From positions 1 through 64,000 of the forward strand of contig NZ_FMHI01000009.1 in the NCBI RefSeq assembly GCF_900090145.1: a DNA stretch of 64,000 nucleotides. Reading direction: 5' to 3'. The stretch is from Streptomyces sp. WMMB 322 (GTDB taxonomy: Bacteria > Actinomycetota > Actinomycetes > Streptomycetales > Streptomycetaceae). The notes beneath the pieces were generated by a model. It saw nothing but the letters and a program-made list of their open reading frames with translations, had not been told where the DNA came from and did not search any database. Position numbers and translations under genes: made by a program. How positions within the stretch are numbered: the stretch's first letter is position 1; every line of letters begins with the position of its first letter. Shown piece after piece: positions 17,179-25,125 of this stretch.

Positions 17179-19029
17179 ATGGCACGCATGGAATCCGGCA
17201 GGCCACGCAGGGAATCCGGCAGGCAGCCAGCGCCCGCGTCCGCCGGCACGGACCACGACGAACTGGCCTCCTACCGGCTGCGGCGCGAGCGCGAACTCAG
17301 CAGCCTGTACGCGACGACTCGTTCCCTGGCGGCGCTCGGCGAGGTCGACGAGGTCCTGCCCTCGATCGTCAGACACGCCCACGAACTGATCGGCAGCGAC
17401 TTCGCCTACCTGTCGCTCCTGGACGCGGAGGGAAACCTCGCCCTCAAGGCCTCGGCGGGCACCATTTCGCCGGAGTTCTCCTCGGCGCGCATGCCGCAGG
17501 GGGACGGTCTGGGCGGGCGTGTGATCGAGTCCAGAGCCCCGTACTGGGTCAGCAACTACCGTGAGGCCCGCGCCCTCAGACACAATTCCGCCTTCGACCT
17601 GCTCGTGGCCGGTGAGGGCCTCATGGCCCTGCTCGGCGTGCCGCTCCTGGTGGGTGAGCGGGCGGTGGGGGTGCTCTTCGCCGCCGACCGCACCGAACGG
17701 CCCTTCGAGACTGATGAGGTCGCCCTCTTCAGCGCCTTCGCCGACCACGCCGCGATCGCCCTCAACAACGCCCGCCTCTACGAGGAGAGCCGCATCTCGG
17801 TGCAGCAACTCCAGGAGGCTTACCGCACGATCGAGGACCAGGTCACCACGATGGAGCGGGCCGCGGCCGTTCACGAGGCGCTCACTCACGTAGTGCTGAC
17901 CGGCGGCGGACCCGGAGACCTCGCGCAGGTTCTGGTCGAGCACCTGCGGGGGATGGTGACCATCCTGGACCGCGACGACACAGTCGTCGCGAGCCGTTCT
18001 TCGGGGGCAGACGCCGCGGACACCGGCCGGGAACCAGCGCGGGAGCTGCTCGAGGCGGCGCGCAGGACCGGGCGGTGCGCCACCGCGGAGGGGGAGGACG
18101 GGGCCGTCCACAGCGTGGCGGTCATCCAGGCGGGCGGCAGTCATCTCGGTTCGCTGTCCCTGACGCGTCACACCGCGCCGGAGCCGCCGGACATCCGCAT
18201 GCTCGAGCGTTCGGCCCAGATCATGGGCCTGTTGATCCTGATGCGTGATGCCCGCGTCGAAGCGGAGGAGCGGGTCTGCGGCGAACTGCTCACGGAACTG
18301 CTGTCACGTCCGGCGGTCCACCCCGCTCAGCGCGACAGAGCACTCGTCCGCGGGGTCGACGTCGATCGCCTCGACGTGCTCGTGGTGGCCGACTGCCCGG
18401 GGAAGTCCACGAGCCACGTGGTGCGTGAGCTGCATGCCGCCTCGCCCGAGTGGTCGGGACTGGCCGGCGAGTACCTCGGGCGGGCCACGATGCTGCTGCG
18501 CGCCGACGACGTGCAGGAGGCGGCAGGCGCCCTTCACCACCGGCTGCGCCACACACTCGGCGCGCCGGCGCTCGTGGTGGCCGATCGCATCCAGGGGCAC
18601 GAACGTTCCCGCTCGTTCACCCTGGCACGGCGCTGCCTCGAGGTGATGCGCTCACTGGGAGAGACCGACCGTGCCTCGACCACACAGCAGTACGCGATGT
18701 ACGCGCTCGTCTTCGACCCCGAACGCTCGCACGACCTCGACCGGTTCCTCACCGACGTCCTCGGCCCGCTGCTGGAGTACGACCGACGACGCTCCACCGA
18801 CCTCGTCACCACGGCATCCGCCTACTTCGCCCACTCGGGGAACCTGAGCCGGACCGCTCGCTCCCTTCACGTGCACATGAACACCCTGCTCAAGCGCCTG
18901 GAGAGGATCGGGTCCCTGCTCGGCGGCGACTGGCGCTCCCCGGACGCTGCACTGCGCCTCCACTTGGCGGTCCGTCTGCATGAGTTGCGGGGGGTGCTCG
19001 AAGGGGGAAGCTCCGGCGCCCCGGGCTGA
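17179..19029 (+). CDS. GAF-domain, PucR/CdaR-type helix-turn-helix regulator
   Basis: A 616-residue regulator. ATG 17179 follows AGGGG. A GAF domain occupies about residues 60-215 (HAHELIGSDFAYLSLLD, then VPLLVGERAVGVLFAADR), with a short coiled coil after it. The central part is poorly conserved. The C-terminus is the PucR HTH: TASAYFAHSGNLSRTARSLH followed by VHMNTLLKRLERIG. Proteins of this build control divergent catabolic or uptake genes in response to small aromatic or organic acids. It is transcribed away from the transporter/ligase pair and is the likely activator of that operon. Confidence 0.88.
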   Translation: MARMESGRPRRESGRQPAPASAGTDHDELASYRLRRERELSSLYATTRSLAALGEVDEVLPSIVRHAHELIGSDFAYLSLLDAEGNLALKASAGTISPEFSSARMPQGDGLGGRVIESRAPYWVSNYREARALRHNSAFDLLVAGEGLMALLGVPLLVGERAVGVLFAADRTERPFETDEVALFSAFADHAAIALNNARLYEESRISVQQLQEAYRTIEDQVTTMERAAAVHEALTHVVLTGGGPGDLAQVLVEHLRGMVTILDRDDTVVASRSSGADAADTGREPARELLEAARRTGRCATAEGEDGAVHSVAVIQAGGSHLGSLSLTRHTAPEPPDIRMLERSAQIMGLLILMRDARVEAEERVCGELLTELLSRPAVHPAQRDRALVRGVDVDRLDVLVVADCPGKSTSHVVRELHAASPEWSGLAGEYLGRATMLLRADDVQEAAGALHHRLRHTLGAPALVVADRIQGHERSRSFTLARRCLEVMRSLGETDRASTTQQYAMYALVFDPERSHDLDRFLTDVLGPLLEYDRRRSTDLVTTASAYFAHSGNLSRTARSLHVHMNTLLKRLERIGSLLGGDWRSPDAALRLHLAVRLHELRGVLEGGSSGAPG

Positions 19030-19087
19030 GCAGGTTCCTCTTCGCCTCCGCGGAACTCCGGGAAGCCGGAACGGCAGCGCCGGGCTG

Positions 19088-19735
19088 CTACTTCGAGCGC
19101 CTGGCCGAGTTGGGGCCGAGGCCGTGGAGGACCTGGCCGAGCTGGTCGGGAGTGAGCGGCGGCGCGGGCAGGGACGGGACGGCTTCGACGCGAAGTCCGT
19201 CGAGGACGAGGGCGAGACAGCGGCGCCATGCACCCGGAACGACATCGGCGGACGCCGGCACGACCCTGCCGAGTGCGGCCAGGACGAACAGCAGGTCCTC
19301 GGCCACGACGTCATCGCGAACGGTGCCCTGCTCCTGGGCGCGGGAGATGAGTATGCCGATCGTCTCGCGGTTGTGGAGATGGAGGGCGTCGAGGGAGGCG
19401 GCGCCCCGAATGGCCGTGGTCATCAGGTCGTTGGCTGCCCGGTTGGCCGCCAGTGTCGCGAACACCCCTTCCAGATAGCCGGTCAGGCCGGCCCATGCGT
19501 CGGCGTCGGCACGCGCCTCTTCGCCCAAACGCGTTGTCTCGGCCAGCAGTTCGTGGAAGACCGATTCCACCAGCGCGGCCCGGTCGGGGAAGTGCCGGTA
19601 CAGCGTCGCGTTGCCGACTTCGGCACGGCGGGCGATTTCGTCGAGGGGGGCGTCGAGCCCCGATGTCGCGAACACCTCGCGCGCGGCGGTGAGGAGCGCC
19701 TCCCGGTTGCGTTGAGCATCGCGGCGCAGAGTCAC
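19088..19735 (-). CDS. TetR/AcrR-family repressor
   Basis: A 215-residue regulator starting at GTG 19735. The N-terminal HTH is AREVFATSGLDAPLDEIARR followed by AEVGNATLYRHFPDRAALVE. The C-terminal ligand domain resembles the SbtR-like group that recognises the end of the helix with LGRVVPASADVVPGAWRR. It is transcribed away from the patatin-like gene and very likely binds the long palindrome between them, repressing both. Confidence 0.92.
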   Translation of the reverse strand: MTLRRDAQRNREALLTAAREVFATSGLDAPLDEIARRAEVGNATLYRHFPDRAALVESVFHELLAETTRLGEEARADADAWAGLTGYLEGVFATLAANRAANDLMTTAIRGAASLDALHLHNRETIGILISRAQEQGTVRDDVVAEDLLFVLAALGRVVPASADVVPGAWRRCLALVLDGLRVEAVPSLPAPPLTPDQLGQVLHGLGPNSARRSK

Positions 19736-19801
19736 CGCAGTTCCTTGCCGACCGTCATCTCATGACCCCAACTCTTCGGATTGCAGGCAAGCGTGGACCA
19801 C

Positions 19802-19857
19802 TCCCCGGTTGTGATGCTAGCGTCCCGTCAACCGGGGAGCCGTCCCCGGTTGACGGG
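19802..19857. promoter_or_regulatory. TetR-type operator between regulator and lipase
   Basis: A perfect palindrome with 15-base arms (CCCGTCAACCGGGGA at 19824-19838, TCCCCGGTTGACGGG at 19843-19857, four-base spacer). An additional half-site TCCCCGGTTG is at 19802-19811. The palindrome ends 10 bases before the lipase GTG, overlapping its ribosome site region. Confidence 0.75.
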
Positions 19858-19867
19858 GGAGGTGGGC

Positions 19868-20707
19868 GTGGCGGACACGGCGCTGGTCCTGGGAGGGGGT
19901 GGCCTGACCGCGTACGCGTGGCAGACCGGTGTGCTGGCAGGGCTGGCAGGGGCCGGCGTCGATCTCAGGTGCGCCCACCTGCTCGCCGGCACGTCGGCCG
20001 GCTCGCTGCTCGCGGCCGAGCTTGCCGCGGGAACGGCGCCGGCCGACTTGTACGAAGGGCAGGTTCGCGGGGAGCGGCCCCTGCCGGACGTGCACTTCAC
20101 GCTCGCCATGACCGCCAAGTACCTGTGGGCCGCTCTCGGTTCGCGTGATGCGGAGACCGTGCTCAGGCGGCTGGGCCGACTGGCGCTGGCAGTGCGCAAC
20201 GTGCCGGAGAGGGAGGTCCTCGACGCGATCGGTTCCCGGCTTCCGGTCAGGGCCTGGCCGAAGAGGATGCTGCGGGTGTTCGCGGTGGACGCTCTCACCG
20301 GGGAGCCCACCGGCTTCAGTGCCCACAGCGGGGTCGACCTGGTTCGGGCGGTGGCGGCCAGTTGCGCGCTGCCCCCGCTCTTCCCACCGGTCACGATCGG
20401 AGAGGGGCGCTGGATGGACGGGGGCGTACGCTCCACGACCAACGCGGACCTGGTGCGCGGCTGCCGGAAGGCCGTCGTGCTGGCTCCGATACCCAAGGGC
20501 CCCGGGGCAAGTCCGGACGCCCGGGGCCAAGTTGCCTCACTGGAGGCCGACGGTACTCAGGCCGTCCTGCTGATCCCGGACAGGGCGGCCCGCCGCGCGT
20601 TCGGCCGCGATCCCCTGGACGCGACCCGCGTTCCCGGCGCGGCACGGGCAGGGCTGCGGCAGGGCTCTGCGAGCGCGGAGCGTGTCCGCGCGATCTGGTG
20701 CAGCTGA
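19868..20707 (+). CDS. Patatin-like phospholipase
   Basis: A 279-residue serine acyl hydrolase. GTG 19868 is chosen because GGGGGAGG lies six bases upstream; the longer frame would run through the operator. The oxyanion glycines are LGGGGLTAYAW (about residue 8), the nucleophile elbow GTSAGS (about 42) and the catalytic Asp in WMDGG (about 184). The Ser-Asp dyad is complete. There is no signal peptide, so it acts in the cytosol or at the inner membrane face on lipids. Likely repressed by the divergent TetR. Confidence 0.9.
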   Translation: MADTALVLGGGGLTAYAWQTGVLAGLAGAGVDLRCAHLLAGTSAGSLLAAELAAGTAPADLYEGQVRGERPLPDVHFTLAMTAKYLWAALGSRDAETVLRRLGRLALAVRNVPEREVLDAIGSRLPVRAWPKRMLRVFAVDALTGEPTGFSAHSGVDLVRAVAASCALPPLFPPVTIGEGRWMDGGVRSTTNADLVRGCRKAVVLAPIPKGPGASPDARGQVASLEADGTQAVLLIPDRAARRAFGRDPLDATRVPGAARAGLRQGSASAERVRAIWCS

Positions 20708-20762
20708 GCCGGCAGAGCGCTCCGGGCCCGGGAGAACTCACGAACAGGCCATTCCCGGCGAC

Positions 20763-20826
20763 GAGTTGAGCTGCAGAGTTGAGCCGGGCGAGTTGAGCCG
20801 GAAAGTTGCGCCGGAAAGTTGAGCCG
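20763..20826. repeat. Degenerate GAGTTGAGCCGG tandem repeat
   Basis: Five imperfect copies of a 13-14-base unit (GAGTTGAGC, GAGTTGAGCCGG, AAAGTTGCGCCGG and variants) in the space between the ends of the lipase and litR genes. Confidence 0.75.
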
Positions 20827-20907
20827 AACAGTCGGACCGAAAACGCGGCGTCCGTCCCCCGGCTCCGCTGCTTCGACGGACGACAGGGTGTGGACGGCGG
20901 TTCGCCG

Positions 20908-21888
20908 TCACCGGGCTGTGAGAGCGAGCAAGGTCCGTACGGCATCGCCGAGTCTGCGTGGGCGCAGCGTGCCCGCCGGGTGCGGCCGGGCCCACCCGGG
21001 CCCCGCCACCATGACGGCCGGGTGCATGCGTGCTCCGCGTACGCCCCACTTCAGGGAGCTCAGATGCCGGGCGAGGGGGCGGCTCGCCGTGCCGAACGAC
21101 TGGGCCCACAGCACGACCGCGGCAGGACCGGTACGGCGGACCGCTGCGTCGAGCGCCTCGGTCGGTACCGCCGCGCCCAGCATCGAGATCGCGACGCCGT
21201 GTTCCGTCAGGGCGGCGTTGAGTGCCTCCAGCGGCAAGGTGTGCTCCTCGCCCGGGACGCATGCGAGGAGCACCGACGAAGCGGACGCCCCTCCTCCCCG
21301 GGGAGCGGCGGCTCGACGCAGAACCGTCGACACATGCCACGAGAGCAGGTGCTCCACCTCTATGTACCGCTCGCCGGAGCGCTCCCACTTCCGGCCCACC
21401 GCGTTCAGGGCGGGCATCATCACTTCGTCCCAGGCAGCCACGAGACCACGTTCCTCAACGGCGGCCGTCAGCAGACCTTCGATGGCGCGGGAGTCGAGCC
21501 GCCACGCGGCGCGGCGGAGCCCCCGCAGCTGCCGGCCGTCCTTGCCGGGCGGGCCGGCCGGCGGGGTGGGCGGTTCGTCCGCTCGTCCACCGGCCTGGTC
21601 CGCGGGGCGCGCGGAGGCCACGCCGGACGACTCGTTCAAGGCGGTGCGGGCCGCTTCGGACGGCGGTATCCCGGTACTGGTGAGCTGGCACATCCGCTCC
21701 AGCACCGAGAGGTCGTGTCGAGTCCACCGGCGGTGGCGGCCGCCTTCGTGGGCCGCCGGTCCGATGCCGTAGCGGTGGTCCCAGGAGCGCAGCGTCGTCG
21801 GGGCGATGCCGAAGCGGCGTGCCACCGCACCCGTGGTCAGGCCGACGGCCGGGATGTCGAGAGGCTGTGGAGTCCGGGAGTCGCTCAC
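20908..21888 (-). CDS. litR: LitR/CarH-type MerR regulator with adenosyl-B12 domain
   Basis: A 326-residue light-sensing repressor, starting at GTG 21888. The MerR HTH is LTTGAVARRFGIAPTTLRSW then DHRYGIGPAAHEGGRHRR. After a Pro/Gly-rich linker comes the B12 photosensor: the helical part with W-x10-EH (KWERSGERYIEVEHLLSWHV) and a Rossmann-like part with GEEHTLPLEAL, whose His is the expected lower cobalt ligand. By analogy with S. coelicolor LitR and Thermus CarH it binds DNA in the dark and is released on photolysis of the cobalt-carbon bond, here switching on litS and the crt genes. The frame continues upstream only by chance. Confidence 0.9.
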   Translation of the reverse strand: MSDSRTPQPLDIPAVGLTTGAVARRFGIAPTTLRSWDHRYGIGPAAHEGGRHRRWTRHDLSVLERMCQLTSTGIPPSEAARTALNESSGVASARPADQAGGRADEPPTPPAGPPGKDGRQLRGLRRAAWRLDSRAIEGLLTAAVEERGLVAAWDEVMMPALNAVGRKWERSGERYIEVEHLLSWHVSTVLRRAAAPRGGGASASSVLLACVPGEEHTLPLEALNAALTEHGVAISMLGAAVPTEALDAAVRRTGPAAVVLWAQSFGTASRPLARHLSSLKWGVRGARMHPAVMVAGPGWARPHPAGTLRPRRLGDAVRTLLALTAR

Positions 21889-22074
21889 CCCGTCACCGTA
21901 CGACGCACAATCGACGCGCTTTGCGCCGGCATCGCCCTGCCGCAAGCCTCGGGGCACCGGGGCGCACCGAACGCCCGGCGGGCCGGGGGGTCCGTCCAGC
22001 CGGCCCGACGGGCCTTCCGGCCCCTCCTCGTCAGGTCCCGCCGGGCTGCCACGGTCTGGCAGGAGGTAGAGCTC

Positions 22075-22752
22075 ATGACCGCGACTGCGTACGCGGGTCT
22101 GACGACGTGTCCCCCGCTCACCGAGGAGGAGGTGAAGGCGGAAGAGATCGCAGCAGGTTTCGTCGAGGGCGACGAGCGGTGCTTCGCCGAGCTGTATCAG
22201 CGGTGGGAAGCCCTGGTGTTCAACCTCGCGATGCGGGTTCTCGGCGATCCCCGGGAAGCGGAGGACGTGACTCAGCAGGTCTTTCTCGCGGCGTGGCGCG
22301 GCCGGCACTCCTACCGGCCCGAGAGGGGGCCGTTTCCTGCGTGGCTCGCCGGGATAACGCGCCGGAAGACCGTGGACACCCTTTCCGCGCGCACCCGGCT
22401 CACCCAACTCGCCGTGGCAGCCGGTTCCGGAAGCCGCCCCGACGATGCCGCGGCCCAGGACCAGCCCGAGCGCGTGGTCGACCGGGTCCTGATCCTCCAG
22501 GTCCTCACGACGCTGCCGCATGTGCAGCGCGAGGTCCTCGTCCTGGCGTTCTACGAGGACCTCACCCACAGGCAGATCGCGGAGCGGACCGGTCTCCCGC
22601 TGGGCACCGTGAAGAGCCACATCCGCCGCGGCCTGCACCGGCTGCGCCGCTCTCTGGACGGCAACCCGGAGCCGGACCATGAGCGCGAGGGGATTCAACG
22701 ATGCGCAAGCGACGCGAGGAACGAACCCCGTGTGCTGCGGGACGCCGCCTGA
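22075..22752 (+). CDS. litS: ECF sigma factor LitS, driver of crt genes
   Basis: A 225-residue ECF sigma factor. AGGAGG stands nine bases before ATG 22075. Region 2 is ELYQRWEALVFNLAMRVLG then EAEDVTQQVFLAAW; region 4 is LPHVQREVLVLAFYEDLTHR then RTGLPLGTVKSHIRRGLHRL. The C-terminal 25 residues extend past region 4. No anti-sigma gene is adjacent, as expected because control is by LitR. It is divergent from litR across 186 bases and precedes crtY, the arrangement known for light-induced carotenogenesis in S. coelicolor. Confidence 0.88.
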   Translation: MTATAYAGLTTCPPLTEEEVKAEEIAAGFVEGDERCFAELYQRWEALVFNLAMRVLGDPREAEDVTQQVFLAAWRGRHSYRPERGPFPAWLAGITRRKTVDTLSARTRLTQLAVAAGSGSRPDDAAAQDQPERVVDRVLILQVLTTLPHVQREVLVLAFYEDLTHRQIAERTGLPLGTVKSHIRRGLHRLRRSLDGNPEPDHEREGIQRCASDARNEPRVLRDAA

Positions 22753-22757
22753 GTGCG

Positions 22758-22789
22758 AGGCCCGAGGAGAGGGAGGCCCGAGGAGAGGG
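22758..22789. repeat. Duplicated 16-bp unit
   Basis: Two perfect adjacent copies of AGGCCCGAGGAGAGGG directly after the litS stop. Each contains a purine-rich GAGGAGAGGG that could mimic a ribosome site, but no start follows. Confidence 0.85.
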
Positions 22790-22960
22790 AGGCACTCGGG
22801 GAGAGAACTGCGCCCGCTCGCCCGGGCCTTCGTGAACGTTGCGCTGCGCGGACGACGTACCGCGGCGGCCGGATCGCTGCGGTGGCCCTCCACGTCGGTC
22901 CACGACGGGAGTCCCCCGGTACGGAATCCTGACTGACCGGGCGGAGAGACAGGGAGCTTC

Positions 22961-24169
22961 ATGTACGACACGGAGATCGCCATCGTGGGCGCGGGAGCCG
23001 CCGGCCTCTCCCTCGCATACCGGCTGTGCGCGGCCCGCCCCGGTCCTGCTTCTCCTTCGGTGGCGCTGATCGACGCACCACCGGGGCCGGCGAGGCCGCC
23101 GGAGAGGACATGGTGCTTCTGGGAGGGCGCGGGCGGCGAATTCGACGCGGCCACGTCCGCCGTGTGGGACACGCTGCGCGTGCGCGCCCCGGACGGAACA
23201 GCCGTGACGGGGTCCCCCTCACCACTGCGGTACAAGATGCTGCGCTCCAGCTCCTTCGAGGCGATGGTGCATGAGCGTCTCGACCGGGTGCCGCAGCTGC
23301 GCCGCGTCGAGGCGGAGGTCGGCGACGTCGTCGACCTGGCCCAGGGGGGCGAAGTCCGCGGGGTGACCGCTCAGGGCCAGTCGCTGACGCTGCACGCCAG
23401 ATGGGTCTTCGACTCCCGCCCGCCGCGGAAGCTGCCGCCCGGCCGTACCGCCTTGCTCCAGCACTTCCGGGGGTGGTTCCTGCGCGCCGGCCGGCCGGTC
23501 TTCGACGTCCGCGTGGCGGACCTCATGGACTTCCGGACGCCGCAGCCCGCACACGGCCTCTCCTTCGCCTACGTGCTGCCGACGAGCCCGTCCGAAGCGC
23601 TCGTCGAATACACCGAGTTCTCACCGGCCGTCCTCGGCGAGGACGGGTACGAGCAGGCACTGACGTCGTACGTGACGAACGTGCTCGGCCTGGAGAGGTT
23701 CGAGGTGACCCGGGCCGAACAGGGCGTGATCCCCATGACGGACGCCCGGTTTCCCCGACGGGCGGGCCGGTCGGTCTTCCGCATCGGAACAGCCGGCGGA
23801 GCGACGCGCCCCTCCACCGGCTACACCTTCGCAGGCATCCAGCGGCAGACCCGGGCCGTGGCGGCCGCCTGCCAACGGGGCAGCACGCCGTTGCCCCCAC
23901 CGGTCCACTCGGTTCGCTCCCTTGCCATGGACGCGATACTGCTGCGCGCTCTCGACACCGGGCGGGTCGACGGAGCGCGGTTCTTCACCGACCTGTTCCG
24001 GCGGGTGCCGATGGAGCGCCTGCTGCGGTTCCTCGACGGAGGCACCCGGTGGCGCGAGGACTTCTCGATCGGTCTGCGCACGCCCGTGGGGCCCATGCTC
24101 CGCACCGCCGCCGAACTGCCGTTGCTGCCGAGGCGTGATCAGCGTCCGGTGCAGCCCACCGCCAGGTGA
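22961..24169 (+). CDS. crtY: Lycopene beta-cyclase
   Basis: A 402-residue flavin-dependent cyclase that turns lycopene into beta-carotene. The dinucleotide motif is IAIVGAGAAGLSLAYRL at residue 6; later family motifs are RTWCFWE, LQHFRGWFLRAGRPVFD (about 165) and TRPSTGYTFAGIQRQT (about 284). Length and motifs fit the CrtY/CrtL type. ATG 22961 follows GGGAG. It is first of the crtY-crtT-crtU unit, separated from crtT by a repeat-rich 155 bases. Expected to be transcribed by LitS-containing polymerase; I did not identify the promoter. Confidence 0.92.
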   Translation: MYDTEIAIVGAGAAGLSLAYRLCAARPGPASPSVALIDAPPGPARPPERTWCFWEGAGGEFDAATSAVWDTLRVRAPDGTAVTGSPSPLRYKMLRSSSFEAMVHERLDRVPQLRRVEAEVGDVVDLAQGGEVRGVTAQGQSLTLHARWVFDSRPPRKLPPGRTALLQHFRGWFLRAGRPVFDVRVADLMDFRTPQPAHGLSFAYVLPTSPSEALVEYTEFSPAVLGEDGYEQALTSYVTNVLGLERFEVTRAEQGVIPMTDARFPRRAGRSVFRIGTAGGATRPSTGYTFAGIQRQTRAVAAACQRGSTPLPPPVHSVRSLAMDAILLRALDTGRVDGARFFTDLFRRVPMERLLRFLDGGTRWREDFSIGLRTPVGPMLRTAAELPLLPRRDQRPVQPTAR

Positions 24170-24177
24170 GGCGAGCC

Positions 24178-24300
24178 GGATTCCGGTACCGGCCCCCGGC
24201 CTTGGACTCCGGTCCGGGATGCCGGTCCTGGAATCCGGTCCTGGAATCCGGTACCGGTCCCCGGCCCTGACTCCGGCCCTGACTCCGGCACTGACTTCCG
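24178..24300. repeat. CCGGTACCGG/GACTCCGGCCCT repeat block
   Basis: About 120 bases of imperfect repeats built on ATTCCGGTACCGG, CCTGGAATCCGGT (two copies) and CCCTGACTCCGG (two copies), lying between crtY and crtT. It could form alternative hairpins affecting read-through into crtT and crtU. Confidence 0.75.
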
Positions 24301-24324
24301 AAAATGAAAGAAGGAGACGACACG

Positions 24325-25125
24325 ATGTCCCTACTGCGGGACGAGGCCCTGGCAGCCGCGTTCGACCACGCTGCCCGCACCTACGACGGCCTCGTGGCCG
24401 TCAACCCCGGCTACCACGCGCACCTGCGGCGGTCCGCGCGCCGACTGCGGCTGCCGGGTGGGGGTGCCGGTCTGCGAGTGCTCGATCTGGGATGCGGCAC
24501 CGGCGCGTCCACGGCGGCTCTTCTGCAGGTGGCACCGCTGGCGGAGATCGTCGCTGCGGACGCCTCGGAGGGAATGCTGGAGCGGGCCGCAGCAAAGCGC
24601 TGGCCTGCCGGTGTCACGTTCGTCCACGCGACCGCCGAGCAGCTTGCGCAGGCCGGTGTGGAAGGGCCGTTCGACGCGGTCCTGGCCGCCTACCTGTTCC
24701 GCAATCTCGACGACCCCGACGCTGTGCTCGGTGCGGTACGCGGCCTTCTCACCGCCGAAGGCCGCCTGGCCGTGCACGAGTACACGCTCAGCGGTCGCCG
24801 GGTCGACCGCGCCGTGTGGTCCGCCGTCTGCAACGGCGTGGTGCGGCCCGTCGGCACCCTGGCCGGCGACGGCCGTCTCTACCGGCATCTCCACCGAAGT
24901 GTCGTGGACTTCGACACGGCCGACGAGCTGGGCGAACGCGTGCGGCGAGCAGGATTCGCGCGCGTGCGCGTCCTGCCGATGCCGGGCTGGCAGACCGGGA
25001 TCGTGCACACGGTGGTCGCTTCCCCGGCCCCAGCCGCTTCCCCGGCCCAAGCAGCGCCGCCGGCCCCTTCCCCTTCCCCTTCCCCAACCCCAGCCGAACC
25101 CGCCGCGAAGGAGGCCAAGCCGTGA
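24325..25125 (+). CDS. crtT: Carotenoid-cluster SAM methyltransferase
   Basis: A 266-residue class I methyltransferase. ATG 24325 has AAGGAG ten bases upstream. The SAM motif is LRVLDLGCGTGAST (about residue 51), motif II region GPFDAVLAAYLFRNLDD (about 116), in the UbiE/COQ5 manner. The last 30 residues are a Pro/Ala/Ser tail of simple sequence. It holds the position of crtT in the S. griseus and S. coelicolor clusters, where the exact substrate remains unsettled. Its TGA overlaps the GTG of crtU by four bases, so translation is coupled. Confidence 0.88.
   Translation: MSLLRDEALAAAFDHAARTYDGLVAVNPGYHAHLRRSARRLRLPGGGAGLRVLDLGCGTGASTAALLQVAPLAEIVAADASEGMLERAAAKRWPAGVTFVHATAEQLAQAGVEGPFDAVLAAYLFRNLDDPDAVLGAVRGLLTAEGRLAVHEYTLSGRRVDRAVWSAVCNGVVRPVGTLAGDGRLYRHLHRSVVDFDTADELGERVRRAGFARVRVLPMPGWQTGIVHTVVASPAPAASPAQAAPPAPSPSPSPTPAEPAAKEAKP

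Noticed and set aside
22075..22752. Housekeeping-type stress ECF sigma with anti-sigma partner
   Set aside because: No anti-sigma gene adjacent; position between litR and crtY marks it as LitS.
21889..23235. N-terminal extension of litR to 775 residues
   Set aside because: The extension runs antisense through litS and the start of crtY; GTG 21888 gives a normal MerR start.
23922..25121. Upstream extension of the crtU frame
   Set aside because: It reads crtY and crtT out of frame. The GTG at 25122 with a ribosome site and four-base overlap is the right start.
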